Shown one piece after another: positions 55,336 through 64,000 of a stretch of 64,000 nucleotides of DNA (positions are counted from its first letter, which is position 1; each line of letters starts with the position of its first letter). The stretch is from the NCBI RefSeq assembly GCF_000313135.1, contig NW_004457584.1, positions 142,016 through 206,015 on the forward strand, written 5' to 3'. The translations under genes and the position numbers were made by a program. The notes under the pieces were generated by a model, which was given only the letters and a program-made list of their open reading frames with translations, did not search any database and was not told the DNA's origin. The DNA is from Acanthamoeba castellanii str. Neff (taxonomy: Eukaryota > Discosea > Longamoebia > Acanthamoebidae).

Positions 55336-57100
55336 ATGGCTGGGAAGGTGCTGGGCGTCTGTGTGGCCGTTGTGCTGTTGTTGCTTGTCAGTGGTGGGCA
55401 GGGCGTCGACGTGGTGGACATCCTGCTCAACACCGAGCAGGGCGTGGACTACGGTGCCGTGGGACCCATCAACCCGTCTTTCGCGGGGTTCTCTGTGGAG
55501 TGGTCGATCGACCACTTGTTCATGCCCTACGCCCAGGCCGGCCACTACAACCTCACCCTCCAGCTCTTTCGCAACCTCCTAGAGACCACCGGCGCCGCGC
55601 CCACCCTGCGCATCGGCGGCAACAGTGCCGACGAGACGTGGTATGCAGTCATTTCTCTTCTTTGTTTGTTATTTTAATTAATTTCATTAATTTTGTGTTA
55701 ATTTATATATTGTTGTTAATTAAGGTGGCGGCCGCCTGGGGCCACACCGCCGGCGTGGGTGGAGCACGACATTGGGTCGCCGTCGGAGCTGATCAAGCAG
55801 CTGGCCAAATTCTTCGACGAGCTCGACGGCGGTGAGGGCAAGCTGGTGATGGACCTCAACTTCCGCGAGGGCACCGACCCGGTCCTGGCGCTCAACGAGA
55901 TCAAGTACCTGGCCGACCAGTTCGGCGCCACCCGGTGGGCGCGCCATGTCAAGGCCCTCGAGATAGGCAACGAGGTCGACCTCTACGCCGGCACAGAGGC
56001 CTACAGAAACCAATCGACATGGACCACCGCCCTGTACGCATGTTGTGAGTCATGTCGTGTGCGTCACATGTGTGTGGTGTCGTGTGTCGTGTGTGTGTCG
56101 TGTGCGTCGTGTGCTGACGTGACGCCGCAGGTACAACGAGCAGTGGAATCAATTCGCCGAGACGATCGCGCGCGCTGTGCAGAGTGCGGTCGGCCACCAA
56201 GTCAAATTCCAGGGTGCCACGTTCTGCTGCCACAAAGACTGGTTCCAGTTCCTGCCCAAGTTCATCGACCTGAACGCCGAGCGCCTGGCCACCGTGTCGG
56301 TCCACTCCTACGCCCTGTCCGTGTGCGGCGGCAAGAACGTGAGCCTGCCCGAGCTCGTGAGCCAGAAGCTCACGCCCGACGGCCCCCAGCTCGACGGCCT
56401 CGGCGTGGCCCGCGCGCGCGGCGTCGAGTACTGGCTGGCCGAGACCAACAGCGTGTCGTGCGGCGGCGCACACGGCGTGTCGGACGCGTTCGGCGCCGGC
56501 CTGTGGGCCATCGACTGGCTCTTCAACGGGGCCGCGCTGGGCTATCGCGGCATGAACTTCCACGGCGCCGGCAGCGGCGCGGCTTACGCGCCCTGGAGCT
56601 ACGGCGCCGGCGACGTGCCCGAGGTCCACCCGCTCTACTACGCAATGCTGGCCTTCGCCCGCACCATCGGCCGCGGCGCACAGGCCTACATCCTGCCGGC
56701 CGGGTCGCGCCTGCTCGACGTGAAGAGCAGCCAGCACCAGCTGAGCGTGTGGAGCGTGGGCCACAGGGAGTCGGGCGTGCGCAAGGTGATCGTCAACCAC
56801 CGCGACATCGCGCCGGGCGCGGCCAACGCGTCGGTGACGGTGCGGCTGACCCACGGCGCGTGGCACGCCGAGGCCGGGCTCACCGTGTTCGAGGCGCCGT
56901 CGGCCTACGCGACCGACGGCGTGCGCCTGGGCGGCCAGACCTTCGACGGCTCCACCGACGGGCACATCCGCGGCACTGCCCAGGTGGTGCGGGTCGTGGC
57001 CAAGGCCACCAACGAGTGGCGCTTCGAGATGCGGCCCGGCTCCACTGCCTTCCTCACATTCTGTCCGCCCAACCAGCCCCAGCTGTGCTATCAAGTGTAA
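55336..57100 (+). CDS. Secreted GH79-like glycosidase (beta-glucuronidase/heparanase type)
   Basis: Three exons (55336-55640, 55725-56033, 56131-57100), all phase-consistent, 527 residues. Signal peptide: MAGKVLGVCVAVVLLLLVSG, cleavage near GGQGV. The catalytic core has LRIGGNSADETWW (typical GH79 start), ALEIGNEVDLY with the acid/base Glu, and EYWLAETNSVSCGGA with the nucleophile Glu; GMNFHGAGSG follows. Several potential N-glycosylation sites occur (NLT, NQS, NVS, NAS). The C-terminal part forms a beta-sandwich (VKSSQHQLSVWSVG.., STAFLTF). It should cut beta-glucuronides in lysosomal or extracellular glycans. The substrate is unresolved. Cys-rich CCHKDW could form disulfides. Confidence 0.85.
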
Positions 57101-57473
57101 TGTGAGTCAGCCTCATCACCGCTACATTCCAAGTAATCTGAAGAATATCATCACTGCACGTGCGGCAGCCGTTGGCGATCCCCCACTCTAGGACCTCGCG
57201 TGGTTCTCTCGCGCGTAGGCGGTGGTGAGCTGGCCCAGGGACGGCCTTGGGCCCGCAGCCACTTGAGCACCGGGGTCCAGTCCGCTACTGGGGCGGTGCT
57301 CTGGTCGGCGGGGCGCAGGGCTCTACGCACCCCCCGATTGTATTGGAGCAAGAGTACAGAAGAGGTACGTGCAGAAAAGGTAAAAAGAAAGAAAAGATAA
57401 AGGAGAGAAAGGAAAGCAATTCAGAATAAATTGAGGAAAAAGGGAGCTTATTTATTTGTGTTTTCGCGAGTTT

Positions 57474-57943
57474 TTATTGCTCCGTGAGCAGCTGCTTGGC
57501 GCGGCTGGGGGCGGTGGCTGCGAAGGAGGTGCAGATGCCCAGCTGGGTGCAGGCGGTCTTGGGGTCCTCGGTCTTGACGATGTAGGCGATGACGACTGGG
57601 ACGTAGTACTCCACGAACGAGTCGCACTGGTCGCGGAAGGTGTCGGGCGCGAGGGCGCACACCACCTCGAGCTGCTTGACGATCTGCGCCTGGGTGTAGT
57701 TCTGCTGCAGGTAGCCCTCGACGTACATCACCGTAAGCTGGCACATCGCACAGTCCTGGCCTCCTGAACAACGACACACAATGCCCACCATCAACAAAAA
57801 AGAACGAAAGCGATACCAGGGAAATGGGGGGGGGCAAAAACGAAGACGACGAACAATATTTTACCCTGGGCTTGGACGGAGGCGAAGCCGAAGCACAGAA
57901 TGACGGCAAAAGCCAAGAAGACGCTGGCGATGATGCTCTTCAT
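57474..57943 (-). CDS. Secreted saposin-like (SapB) protein, one domain
   Basis: Two exons (57865-57943, 57474-57763), 122 residues. The first exon is a signal peptide (MKSIIASVFLAFAVILC..) ending in AQG; the intron sits exactly at the domain boundary. The second codes for one SapB domain with six conserved cysteines (DCAMCQLTV.., VVCAL.., DQCDSF.., TACTQLGIC) and the helical pattern of saposins and amoebapores. Such proteins bind lipids or disrupt membranes, for example in digesting engulfed bacteria; which applies here cannot be read from sequence. It is the neighbour and paralogue of the gene at 58.05-58.89 kb. Confidence 0.88.
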
Positions 57944-58053
57944 GGTTTTGGATTAAAGACAAGCTAGTTCAAGTCGCTGGAAAGAAGCAAAAGACAATCT
58001 GCGCTGTACTGAGGCTCTATTGGCTCAACCATACTCAGCGAAAGGCCCATTTC

Positions 58054-58885
58054 TTAGTTTGTGCACAAGGTGAGCTGCTGGCACACGGCGTGCGGCTCGG
58101 CGTACTCGAGGAAGTGGAGAGCGATCGTGACGTAGCCGCTGACCAACTGCCGACAATCGCCGGCAGCGGGGGTAAGGCGGCACAGGCCCTCCAGGTAGGC
58201 CTCAAGTTGAGCCACGCCCATCGGGTTCTGCTTGAGCCAGGCCGCGAGCGAGCCCACAGCCATCGTGCAGAAGACGCACATCTCCTGCTCCGTAGCCTCC
58301 ACCTTCTGGAGTATCATCTTACTGCCATGTTGGCCTTGGCTCGGATCTATAATATGCAACAAAATTATATGTTTGATAGTGAATGTTAGTGAACTGAACA
58401 GTTGAAAGTGTAGACCTACAACTTGGGCAACGTACGGTGAGGGCGGGCCATGTGATGATTGATGACGGCGGGATCGGCCGTAGCCGGCGTGCAGAGGCCC
58501 AGCTGAGCGCAGGCGCTGGCGGGCGACTCGTACTTGGCGATGTAGCTGATGATCAGCGGGGCGTAGTAGTCCACGAACGCGTCGCACTGAGCGCGGAACG
58601 GGGCCGGCGAGAGGGCGCACGCCACCTCGAGCTGCTTCGTGATCTGGGCCTGCGTGTAGTTTTGCTGCAGGTAGCCATCAATGTACTTGACCGCCACCTC
58701 GCACAGCGCGCAATCGCCTGGCCCACACCAGGGAAAACAAGAACATCAAACAAGATCAACTTCATGAAACATGTTTCAAGCGACAACTGAATGAATCATA
58801 GTGAGATACCCTGGGCTCGGACGTGGGCGAAGCAGCCGACGAAGAGAAGAAAGATGGCGAGGGAGAGGACGTGGGTGGACTTCAT
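58054..58885 (-). CDS. Secreted saposin-like protein, two SapB domains
   Basis: Three exons (58810-58885, 58436-58717, 58054-58346), 216 residues. Signal peptide MKSTHVLSLAIFLLFVG.. ends at the same AQG/intron position as the neighbour. Domain 1 (GYLQQNYTQAQITKQLEV.., cysteines DCALC, ACALS, QCDAF, ACAQLGLC) is nearly identical to the neighbouring single-domain protein, so the two arose by local duplication. Domain 2 (MCVFCTMAVGSLAAWL.., GLCRLT, DCRQL, VCQQLTLC) is more diverged. A hydrophilic His/Pro linker joins them. Likely phagosomal or secreted lipid-binding or membrane-active role (inferred from family). Confidence 0.87.
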
Positions 58886-59137
58886 GTATGAATCGTACTT
58901 CTTCGAGTGAATGAGACCAACTCCTCCTTCTGGCCTTTGTCTGTGGCTGGGTGGTGATAGGGGTGACAGGCGGTGGGCCAAGAAATGGTGTGGTGGCGGC
59001 ACAATCGGGGAAAACTCGGCCGTTGGTCTGTCCTTTACTCGGAACGCACCAATCAAAACGATCTAGTGCTACCGTGCAACCACATAGCGGGGGCGGTTCG
59101 AATCCCGCTGGTGGAGCAGATGGCCATGCAGCGGAGG

Positions 59138-60625
59138 TCAATAGTAGTAGTCGAAGACGATGGGTCCGTTGGTGCCTGGGTTGGCCGCGTTGATGAAGGT
59201 GGTGCCGTTGCTCGCTTCCACCCCGCCCCGATGCACGTGGCCGAACACATGCACGGTTGGTCGAATCTGCGCCACGCGGTCGCGAAGCCGAGCGCTGCCG
59301 CGATGCTTCACCAGCCGCACTGTGTCGAGCACGCCTCGCGGGGGCAGGTGCGTCACCAGCACGTCCACGCCCCGCCGGCCGCCGCCATCGCTTTCTCTTT
59401 CGTTTTCGCTTTCGCTTTCGTTCTTTTCTTCGCCCGGGAAGAGCCGCGGGTGGTCCCACGGGAAGAGCTCCGGCTCGGCGGAGGTGTTGTCCCGGTGTTT
59501 CTTTTCCCAGGACGAGAGGAAGATGGTGAGCCCGCCAAACTCCTCGAGGGTGACGCAGCCATGGGTGACGTAGGTCCCGTTCGTCAGCAGGCCCGCGTAG
59601 CGGCTGTGGCTCCGCACGTCACCGCACACTCGCTCGTGGTTGCCTGCACACCCACCCACCCACACACGCACACACACGAGAGAATGTTATATAATGTGAA
59701 CTACAGTCGTGTGCGTGTGCGGTGGCGCGCGTGCGTGTGTCATACCGCTGATGATGAACTTGTGGCGGTAGTGGAGCGTGCCGAGCCACTCGTTGAACTC
59801 GAGGGCGTGCTCCACCCGGCCGAGACTGGTGAAGTCGCCCGCGTGCAGCAGGATGTGGTCATCTGTGCGGCAGGGAAACGCCAACCATCGTGCGTGCCCA
59901 CATGGTTGTCAGTCACAATCTTGTGTCCGTCATCGCGCACAGCGCTGAAGCTGAAGCTGAAGCTGTAGTGTCGTTGGATGGAGGCACGGACCGCCCTGAG
60001 GCATGAACGGGGTGAGGAAGGCGTGCTTCATGTGCGTGTCGGACAGGCACACGATCCGCACCCGCCGAGTGCCGGCGCCGAAGGCCCCGCGACGCTGCTC
60101 GAAGGCCGGAATGGCGAGCAGGCGGGCCGGGCCGGGTGCGCGCCCACCCAAGCTGAGGAGTGACCGGAGGCCCCGGTCCGCGTAGGGCACCACCGTCGTC
60201 TGGCCGCAGCTCCTCGCGCCCTCGATGTCCATCGCAACCTCTTCTTCGTCCAGATTGTGTTGTGGTTGCAGTTCTTCTTCTTCATCATCGCCAGACGACG
60301 AGAACTCCATGCAGTCGCCATCGTCGTCGTCGTGGCCATGATGATGACCGGCCTGGTAGTGGATGCTATTTTCTGTCGACGGTGGCGAGCGGCTGCGGTG
60401 GTGATGGTGGTGGTGATGGCGAGGGCGGTGGTGGGCGAAGGCACAACGGGCGCCCTCTCTGCAGTGGCCCCTCATGAAATACTTGCACGGAGACGAGGGG
60501 CTAACGCCGACTGGAGGGGGCGGGCGCCGTGCGTATTGGTCGTGGCGGTAGCGACACTGGTCGCCCGCGCGGCAGAAGCCCTGCGCAAAGTACCTGCACG
60601 GCCCTCGCTCTTCCTCCCTATCCAT
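59138..60625 (-). CDS. MPPED-type metallophosphoesterase fused to two CCCH zinc fingers
   Basis: Three exons (59992-60625, 59746-59862, 59138-59643), 418 residues. At the N-terminus are two CCCH fingers: CRYFAQGFCRAGDQCRYRH and CKYFMRGHCREGARCAFAH, usually RNA-binding. A His/Asp/Glu-rich linker follows. The phosphoesterase shows RIVCLSDTHMKH (D-x-H), LLHAGDFTSLG (GD), FIISGNHER (GNH), VLVTHLPP and HVFGHVHRGG (GHxH): all metal-binding motifs of the MPPED1/2 calcineurin-like family, with the characteristic FNEWLGTLHYRHKFIISGNH. MPPED proteins hydrolyse phosphodiesters such as 2',3'-cyclic nucleotides, so an RNA-linked activity is plausible but inferred. A short KNESESENERES insertion sits in the second half. 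Confidence 0.88.
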
Positions 60626-60715
60626 TCTTTTCGTTCAAACACTTATTTTTCTTTCGTTTTTCTCTTTTTAAAATTATACCTGGTCAACATAACAAATAAT
60701 TTATAAATAAAGAAG

Positions 60716-62647
60716 ATGGACGTGGAGCAGATGCGAGAGGAGGTGGAGCGGCTTCTCCAGCGCTATGCGGACGAGACCACGACAACAGAAGAAGGGGGCC
60801 GCCAGGAGCAGCAGGACCACCGGTCGATCGAGGTCGTGGCCGGAGCCACTACGCAGGGGGTGCGCGGTAGGCCGCGGCTGCTGTTTTGCGGGGTGGTCGC
60901 CGGCCCCTTCGCCCACGGCCTGCTCCTGCCCCACGAGCCCCCGCCCTCTCCCGTACGCCCCTCGTTTTTAATATTTCCTTTTTATTTATTTTATGTATTT
61001 TCTTACGCGATACTCTACCGCAGGTGGAGGTCTACGCGGTGTGCGTGGTGCCGACAGAGAGCCTGCTCACGATCGAGGCCATCGACGTCAACATCAAGGA
61101 GTGGACGCTCACCCACAAGCAGGTCCTCTTTTCTCTCTCAACTTCATTGCCATGGACCCCATCACCGTTGTGCTGATCGTCCCAAGACAGGCGGGCTACT
61201 CGATTCGCGTCGATGAAATCGCAAAGTTCTGCCACCTGGTGCTCAATGGTACGGTTGGTGCGGTGCATCGGCTCTCCTACGCTTCCGTTCACGCACACCA
61301 CACACACTCACACACACACACACACACCCACGCCGCACAGCAAACGCAATGGCGGTTGAGACCCTCTACGCCGAAGCTCACTGCTGGCAAAGCGACGAGT
61401 GGCGCGATCTCAAAGCCCGGTTCGCCCAACCCCCGTTTCTGTGTGTCGCATTGCGTCGCGTGCGTTGCGTGAGCGTGAGCGTGAGCGTGTGCAGTGGTCT
61501 GACTGCTGTGATGACGTCGTCAGGTATCGGGACCAGTTGATCACGGACAACACGATCACCAAGCTCCTGGGTCCCGCCAAGGTGCGCTTCCTGAGGAGCG
61601 GCCAGTCGGTCGTGACTGACTGAAGCGATACGCGTGCCAGGACCACCTGACCAAGAAGGAGAAGCGGCGCAAGCAGAAGGAGAAGCAGCAGCGAAGGAAA
61701 GAGGAGGCCGAGCGCAAGCAAAAGGCCAAAGCGTCCAAGGTCTCTCCGCTGTTCGCTACCACCACGAACCCTGTAATGTCGCGCGTGTGTCGCGCTGTGT
61801 GCGTCGTGTTGTGTTGACTGACAGACACTACTCTTTTTATTTTTACTATTATTTCTATTATCTATTAATTCTGTATTTTTTTTTCTTTGCGCAGCAGACG
61901 AAGGATCGATCGGAGGAGAGGCAGCAGGAGCTCGCCAAGATCGAGGAGACGATGCGCCTGCGCGCCGAGCAACGGCGCAAGAAGGCCGAGGAGCGCAAGG
62001 AGCGCGAGCTGGCCAAGCAGGCCTCCGGCGCCGGCACCACCGCCGAGACCACCACTCTCCCTGGTTCGCCCATCCTGGTTCCCCCATTACCGTAGACTCG
62101 ACGTCCTGACACGACACACGACACACGACACACGACACACGACACACGACACACGACACACGACACACGACACACAGTGACGGCGGCACCGAGAGGCGAG
62201 GAGCCGTACAATCACGTCCGGCTGATCTTCCAGGCGAACCGTATCCTGGCTGGGCGCGACCTGGTGCTCGACCTGGAGGGCGACCCGGCCGCCCAGGCCG
62301 AGCGAGACCTGCTGCTCGCGATTCGCCGGAAAAGCTTCAAGTCCGGCCCGGACGACGACGACAAGAACGAAAGCGAAGAAGAAGAAGACGAAAGCGAAGC
62401 GAGGAAGAAAAAGAACGAAGACGAAGACGATGTCGAAAAGATCGATGAAGAGGAGTTGATGAGGGAGATGGTGTGCAAGGTCGAGCGCGCGGTGGAGGCC
62501 AAGGAGGGCCTCGCGTGGAAGGACGGGGTCGATCGGCCCTACAACGTGCCCAAGACGCTGCTCGACCCGTGGATCGTCGCCCTGCGACGGAAGGGGCGCT
62601 TCTTTTGGCTGCACGGCCGCGCGCCCACCGAAGTCTCGAGCGAGTGA
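60716..62647 (+). CDS. Degenerate nucleotidyltransferase-like (RlaP/pol beta fold) protein
   Basis: About eight exons, each with consistent phase. It starts MDVEQMREEVERLLQRY. The layout resembles the minimal nucleotidyltransferase family linked to RNA repair (RlaP-like): VVAGPFAHGLLLPHEPP..VEVYAVCVVPTESLLTI stands where active members have G-S-x-x-x-G and S-D-x-D-x-x-x-V, then EIAKFCHLVLNANAMAVETLYAEAHCW, YRDQLITDNTITKLLG and, after a Lys/Arg-rich helical insertion (HLTKKEKRRKQKEKQQ..), PYNHVRLIFQANRILAGRDL and LLLAIRRKSF. The GS motif reads GP and the two Asp are absent, so catalysis is unlikely. The middle and C-terminal parts have long charged insertions. Final residues HGRAPTEVSSE. Confidence 0.65.
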
Positions 62648-63015
62648 CCACCGACACACCCCCGGGATCTGCCCACTAACACCACCACCCGGGTCCGAGG
62701 AGTGGAGTGGAGTTGTTCCACATATCATATATTTTATAGTGCAATAGAGAAGATCGCCTACACATGGTTACAGCGAATGGCGGCGGAGTGAACTATTTCT
62801 GCGCCGGAGATTGGTTGCCCTGAGCTCTGGGGCTTTGGTGTTTGAGTTTGCGGGCGCGTGATACGCCCACACACCAGGTGGCGGAGTTGCGCCACACATT
62901 GCTATTAACACCCCATGGGGTCCGCTACACAAATAGCCAGCCACTACCCAGCCCGGCCATCAACTACAAAAAGGGCGAAAAGCTTAGCTCACAACACAAC
63001 ACACAACACAGCACG
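62648..63015. other. Intergenic, no gene seen
   Basis: About 370 bp separating the nucleotidyltransferase-like gene and an orphan gene; the end is A-rich leader with AACACAACAC repeats. Confidence 0.5.
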
Positions 63016-63489
63016 ATGGCCGGCCAACAACAGCTGACGGAGGTGATGGAAGACGGCACGGTGCGATCGCCGAGGTGGCGACAAGAGGTCTGGAATCGGC
63101 AGCAGCACCTCCTCACACTCAACTTTGCAGAGCGCATGGTGGCCTACGAGGAAGTCGATGAACAAGACGATGAGCAAGAAGCTTCGGACAGGTTCGCTGC
63201 CTGCACGCCACAAGCCACAACCCCGCGGAGTCCAACGTCGAGCCCACGAGACATAAAGAAGACGACGAAGAAGAAGCGAACGCCACTACGGATGAAGGAT
63301 GTGATGGGTCGGCCATCGAACAAGAAGAGCGCACGGGACCAGGACGAGGAGGCGAGGGACCGGCGCCTCCGGCGGGAGGCCGACGTGGAGGCGAAGGCCG
63401 ACCGGATCATGGGGCAGGTGCTGGCCTACGCCCGGCTGCACCACGTGTGGCGAGCCTCCCTGCCGGCGCAGCCGGAGCGAGAGGCTTGA
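63016..63489 (+). CDS. Orphan basic/charged protein
   Basis: 157 residues, single exon, starting MAGQQQLTEVMEDGTV. Mixed charge throughout: an acidic patch (VDEQDDEQEASD), a Lys-rich patch (KKTTKKKRTPLRMKDV), then a predicted helix ARDQDEEARDRRLRREADVEAKADRI with heptad-like spacing. No known domain recognised. An RNA/DNA-associated or adaptor role is possible but not supported. The start has an A at -3 (GCACGATGG). Confidence 0.6.
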   Translation: MAGQQQLTEVMEDGTVRSPRWRQEVWNRQQHLLTLNFAERMVAYEEVDEQDDEQEASDRFAACTPQATTPRSPTSSPRDIKKTTKKKRTPLRMKDVMGRPSNKKSARDQDEEARDRRLRREADVEAKADRIMGQVLAYARLHHVWRASLPAQPEREA

Positions 63490-63895
63490 TTGGTCTCCAC
63501 AACATAAAAAGTCGACCGTGGAAGATGTTTACCGCAAATAAGCTCAAAATATATTTATTTAAGGCGGCTTCCGCCAGTAGCGCCATTGGCCACTGAATCG
63601 GATTTTTGTAGACTGATGGCGCAACACTGCGTCACAACGGGAAATGGAGAAGAAACTAGTTTTGTTCATCCTCGCTGAAGATCTAGATTGGTGTGTTGCG
63701 CGGTGTAAAGCAGGCTGTGATGCCATTTCTTAAGTCGCGATGGTAGGGGGGTCCTGTGGCCATGTACAAGTGAGATTCGGTATGTAGATTTGTCAATGTT
63801 TGATTGAAATTGAAGTACCTTGGCATGGGCTTTTTGATGGTGTGTGGTTGGTGGTGATGTCGCATATGGGCGAGGACGAGGTCGCGGTCACACAG
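63490..63895. other. Intergenic or 5' region, no gene seen
   Basis: AT-rich for the window, with no coding-like frame longer than about 50 codons that I believe. Confidence 0.4.
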
Positions 63896-63971
63896 GGGAA
63901 NCGCAGATGGTGTACATGGAGCTGGCACCTTGGTGGAGGACGTGCACACGGCCAATGGTCCCTACACAGAG
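63896..63971 (+). CDS. Candidate internal exon of a gene running off the window end
   Basis: Between an acceptor (CACACAG, ends 63895) and a donor (GAG then GTATGTG) the frame reads DGVHGAGTLVEDVHTANGPY. It includes an undetermined base at 63901. No family recognised; the remainder would be downstream. Confidence 0.3.
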
Positions 63972-64000
63972 GTATGTGAGACCATGTGCGAGACAGTGGT

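Noticed and set aside
59085..59120. GGTTCGAATCCC, a perfect B box, with five possible acceptor pairs
   Set aside because: D-arm and anticodon arm cannot be folded and the T-stem is broken; treated as chance in an untranslated region.

Overview
The window is a GC-rich, gene-dense eukaryotic chromosome segment. Genes are packed a few hundred bases apart on both strands. Most are broken by many short introns (typically 60-200 bp) with GTACG-type donors and CA-rich acceptors, and the introns carry short GT/CA tandem repeats. The repertoire fits a free-living amoeba, most likely Acanthamoeba: RhoGAPs, F-box and Ubl/E2-like proteins, SapB-domain secreted proteins, a MEDS hybrid histidine kinase, and very long low-complexity proteins. 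The species call is inference; no rRNA or mitochondrial marker is present.

Layout. 0-8 kb: the end of ETFDH (+), an HMG-box protein with a nested repeat (-), a small orphan (+), and a 1,630-residue SAM-domain protein (+). 8-14 kb: a ubiquitin-like/E2-like fusion (-) divergent from a coiled-coil RhoGAP (+), then a small MGNC-type lipid-anchor candidate (-). 15-22 kb: a PAP2 phosphatase (+) and a large HEAT-like protein (+) interrupted by an N gap next to a misplaced-looking BEACH fragment. 22-29 kb: an RG-rich small protein (+), a CDADC1-like double deaminase (-) and a divergent PIF1 helicase with zinc knuckle (+). 29-35 kb: a MEDS hybrid histidine kinase (+), a decayed inverted copy of the deaminase/RG junction, a RING protein (-), and a second Ubl/E2-like fusion (-). 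35-48 kb: an F-box protein with an XPA-like zinc fold (-), transportin (-), an intronless O-methyltransferase (+), a RhoGAP-SH3 protein (-), and an F-box protein (-). 48-64 kb: xanthine dehydrogenase with an N-terminal Q/P/A-rich extension (-), a GH79-like glycosidase (+), two saposin-like genes (-), an MPPED-type phosphoesterase with CCCH fingers (-), a degenerate nucleotidyltransferase-like protein (+), and an orphan (+).

The genes do not form one pathway, as is normal for such a genome. Several threads recur. Five genes look ubiquitin-related: two Ubl-E2-like fusions that both lack the catalytic Cys and the HPN Asn, two F-box genes and a RING gene. Cytidine deaminase and PIF1 helicase share a short divergent promoter. 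Two RhoGAPs suggest cytoskeletal control. The strongest candidates for something undescribed are the paired catalytically dead Ubl-UEV proteins with a shared C-terminal helical module, and several unusual domain fusions.
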